Below, piece by piece: positions 63,401 through 64,000 of a stretch of 64,000 nt of DNA (position 1 is the first letter of the stretch; each line of letters opens with the position of its first letter). The notes under the pieces were generated by a model that was not told where the DNA came from, ran no database searches, and worked only from the letters and a program-made list of their open reading frames with translations. This DNA is from Sphingomonas sp. So64.6b (GTDB taxonomy: Bacteria; Pseudomonadota; Alphaproteobacteria; Sphingomonadales; Sphingomonadaceae): NCBI RefSeq assembly GCF_014171475.1, contig NZ_CP048817.1, positions 2,294,001 to 2,358,000 on the forward strand. Direction: 5' to 3'. A program made the position numbers and the translations under genes.

Positions 63401-63573
63401 TCGATGGATCGATCCTCTACGCCGTCGACAAACACTTCAAGATCGGCGTGCAGGGCACCAACCTGCTCAATTCGCGAACATTCCTGGATGTCGGCGATCC
63501 GGATCTGAAACCGCGCTATAGCTGGACCGACTCAGACCGCCGCTTCTCGATCCTGGTGCGCGGCGTCTTCTAG
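60493..63573 (+). CDS. TonB-dependent outer-membrane receptor
   Basis: 1026 aa. A long signal region ends at AFAQ-EQ (near residue 41). The TonB-box-like GDIVVTGIRASLEGA is followed by the plug domain (SITAQDIGALPDRSVSEALQRIPGI, IRGLSFVRSELNGRDVF, VDVYKNPSADLVEGGIGGIVN). The beta-barrel occupies about 220-1026 and ends in aromatic FSILVRGVF. NPDLKPTRSDQFDTSLEYYF is a typical late-barrel motif of the Caulobacter/sphingomonad carbohydrate receptors. It would import oligosaccharides released by the surface glycosidases. An operator-like palindrome upstream and the halogenase-like gene downstream define its unit, followed by a terminator-like hairpin. Confidence 0.92.
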   Translation: MRAVTTISAGVARRLEIRALRTGTSVAALAIIALSAPAFAQEQAAANQSADQNINPAGVGDTEGDIVVTGIRASLEGARDRKRNAEQLVDSITAQDIGALPDRSVSEALQRIPGITLQRTNENRDPARLSAEGGGVFIRGLSFVRSELNGRDVFSANNGRGLSFEDVSADLLGGVDVYKNPSADLVEGGIGGIVNLRTRKPFDTSGYLFAFSGDSTYGDLLNKSFQSGNILGSGRWKTPIGEIGVLLSYSIGNVGNRTDSISAGRYDRAELDNAQDGLPVGANVYVPAGMGFRRIDWKQRRTAFDGSIQWKPSDTLLITGEALISKATPQDIEYAVGDYDTPNPNLRDNNGQLVNTGLRYNDDHVLEAGTLNNRNLNFDTRSGKQVKKTRDYSLNLRWTPDDHWSFGADVQYVKSTAQVYSMTAFTQVGTPSTINFDFSSGNPSLTISPTAANGSLTNRSLYWWAAAMDHIEDNEAHEWAERADVEYTFTDSDFLKSFRVGGRATDRNAITRQTGYNWSLLSAQYWGGGPQIYLDQTGLTGPNGLPVPGAPQNPGLPNQTTFQPYNNFFRGNVPSIGPGFWFPSASLVSNGTANAYSYLRATEAAGWGWAPLSGDYSLAAPGGDNVSGGINNQSEKTYAGYALLRFGQQAGMLGHFDGNIGVRVIKTETGATGSALRVGNITNPTCVVSPGGATQADCNLLAQAIAFTQGNIGALTQDSSGSYTDTLPSLNLRFFLKDNLQLRFAAAKAIVRPTFAQLNPFTSLSFSFDANGIANGVGVNGRRTAFTGTAGNPDLKPTRSDQFDTSLEYYFGRSNSLTFAAFYKRISNYIFAGTTQQTYTSNGQTVTFDVTQQTNGSRGTIKGFEVGYTQFFDGLPGALSGLGFQGNFTFVDSTGGKNTAINVFDANQTNQAAKALPLEGLSKYSFNVTGIYEKYGISARLAYNWRSTYLLTTSAANINFPVWSESYGQLDGSILYAVDKHFKIGVQGTNLLNSRTFLDVGDPDLKPRYSWTDSDRRFSILVRGVF

Positions 63574-63588
63574 GCGCTGCCCATCTCG

Positions 63589-63619
63589 CGCCCCGGTCCA
63601 CCCAGGGCCGGGGCGTTTT
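63589..63619 (+). terminator. Rho-independent terminator after the receptor gene
   Basis: The stem CGCCCCGG/CCGGGGCG (8 bp, loop 11 bases) is followed directly by TTTT. It lies 15 bases after the receptor stop. The short T-run means partial read-through into the next gene is possible. Confidence 0.7.
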
Positions 63620-63707
63620 GCTATCGGCGGAAGCACCACGCGAGAACCGATATTGACGGCGCTCGAAACAAACGATCCTTTAGGCATTCGCTAGTGGGAG
63701 AAGCTCC

Positions 63708-64000
63708 GTGACCGCCACGCAACGCATCGTAATCGTCGGTGGCGGAACTGCCGGATGGATGGCCGCCGCCTTGCTCGCACGGTTCCGCCCTGCCCCTCAC
63801 GCGCAGATCATTTTGGTCGAGTCCGACGCGATCGGCACGATCGGCGTCGGCGAAGCGACCGTGCCGCTAATCCAGCATTTGAATCAGGTGCTCGGCATCC
63901 ACGAGCCGGATTTCGTCGCGGCGACACAAGGTACGTTCAAGCTCGGCATCGAATTCGTCGATTGGTGCCGGGTCGGCAACCGCCACTTCCACGGCTTCGG
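63708..64000 (+). CDS. FAD-dependent tryptophan-halogenase-like protein, 3' partial
   Basis: The first 97 codons from GTG 63708 (GGGAG 6-7 bases upstream), open at the window end. The FAD-binding loop GGGTAGWMAAALLAR and the following IGVGEATVPLIQ match flavin-dependent tryptophan halogenases. Full-length members are about 500 aa; the Trp-rich second motif (WxWxIP) and catalytic lysine are outside the window or not yet reached. In sphingomonads such genes form conserved sets with TonB receptors and cupins and probably do not make halotryptophan. Their real substrate is unresolved. Confidence 0.85.
   Translation, partial: MTATQRIVIVGGGTAGWMAAALLARFRPAPHAQIILVESDAIGTIGVGEATVPLIQHLNQVLGIHEPDFVAATQGTFKLGIEFVDWCRVGNRHFHGF

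Noticed and set aside
1..64000. CRISPR array
   Set aside because: No set of regularly spaced short repeats was seen, and no cas gene is present.

Overview
The window is GC-rich DNA that looks like a sphingomonad (Alphaproteobacteria, Sphingomonas-like). This is inferred from gene content: large TonB-dependent receptors beside FAD-dependent tryptophan-halogenase and JmjC-like cupin genes, a Caulobacter-type xylose (Weimberg) cluster, and an AcvB/LpiA lysyl-phosphatidylglycerol pair. No 16S rRNA gene is present to confirm it.

Layout. 1-3411: one edge of a lasso-peptide locus. It holds a 5'-cut asparagine-synthase-like cyclase and, convergent to it, a PqqD-like protein, an HprK-like kinase with a 1-base frameshift, and a sulfotransferase. 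3515-7265: a three-gene membrane-lipid operon (AcvB/VirJ-type hydrolase, DUF2147 protein, MprF/LpiA). 7341-7415: tRNA-Glu(CTC) with a clear promoter.

7372-29610: a genomic island of about 22 kb inserted in the 3' end of that tRNA gene. It is bounded by an exact 45-bp direct repeat (attL and attR), with a tyrosine integrase next to the distal att. The island has a mobilization module (MOBP-type relaxase with DUF3363, a ribbon-helix-helix protein, an AlpA-like HTH protein and a hairpin-rich candidate oriT) but no type IV secretion genes. It therefore reads as an integrative and mobilizable element. Its cargo is mostly defence-like: a Gabija-like ATPase/TOPRIM nuclease and UvrD-like helicase pair followed by a zinc-ribbon protein, a DUF4062 protein and a CoiA-like protein; a nucleotidyltransferase-HEPN protein convergent with a HEPN-like protein; a ParB/sigma-region-4-like pair; and a nucleotidyltransferase gene separated by an IS3-family element from a 5'-truncated DUF3800 gene.

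29997-35394: a small aromatic-metabolism group. LysR and ketopantoate-reductase-like genes are divergent from a benzoylformate-decarboxylase-like enzyme and the two subunits of a Rieske dioxygenase. 35395-38400: a decayed zone with an esterase 3' fragment and a DUF1857 5' fragment around an intact LysR/NmrA divergent pair.

38408-64000: a large carbohydrate locus. A minus-strand operon (GH74 xyloglucanase, GH35 beta-galactosidase, GH31 alpha-xylosidase, GH29 fucosidase) is divergent from a Weimberg-type cluster: xylX-, xylB-, xylC- and xylE-like genes, an aldose 1-epimerase and a convergent LacI-family regulator. Beyond the regulator is a plus-strand operon with a GH3 beta-glucosidase, an alpha/beta-hydrolase esterase, an SGNH hydrolase and an unclassified 642-aa secreted protein. 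Then come a JmjC-like cupin (minus), a TonB-dependent receptor and the start of a tryptophan-halogenase-like gene. Near-identical palindromes (TGNTAGCGCTANCA) precede the xylX-like gene, the GH3 gene and the receptor gene, suggesting one LacI-type regulator ties xyloglucan breakdown, xylose oxidation and outer-membrane uptake together.
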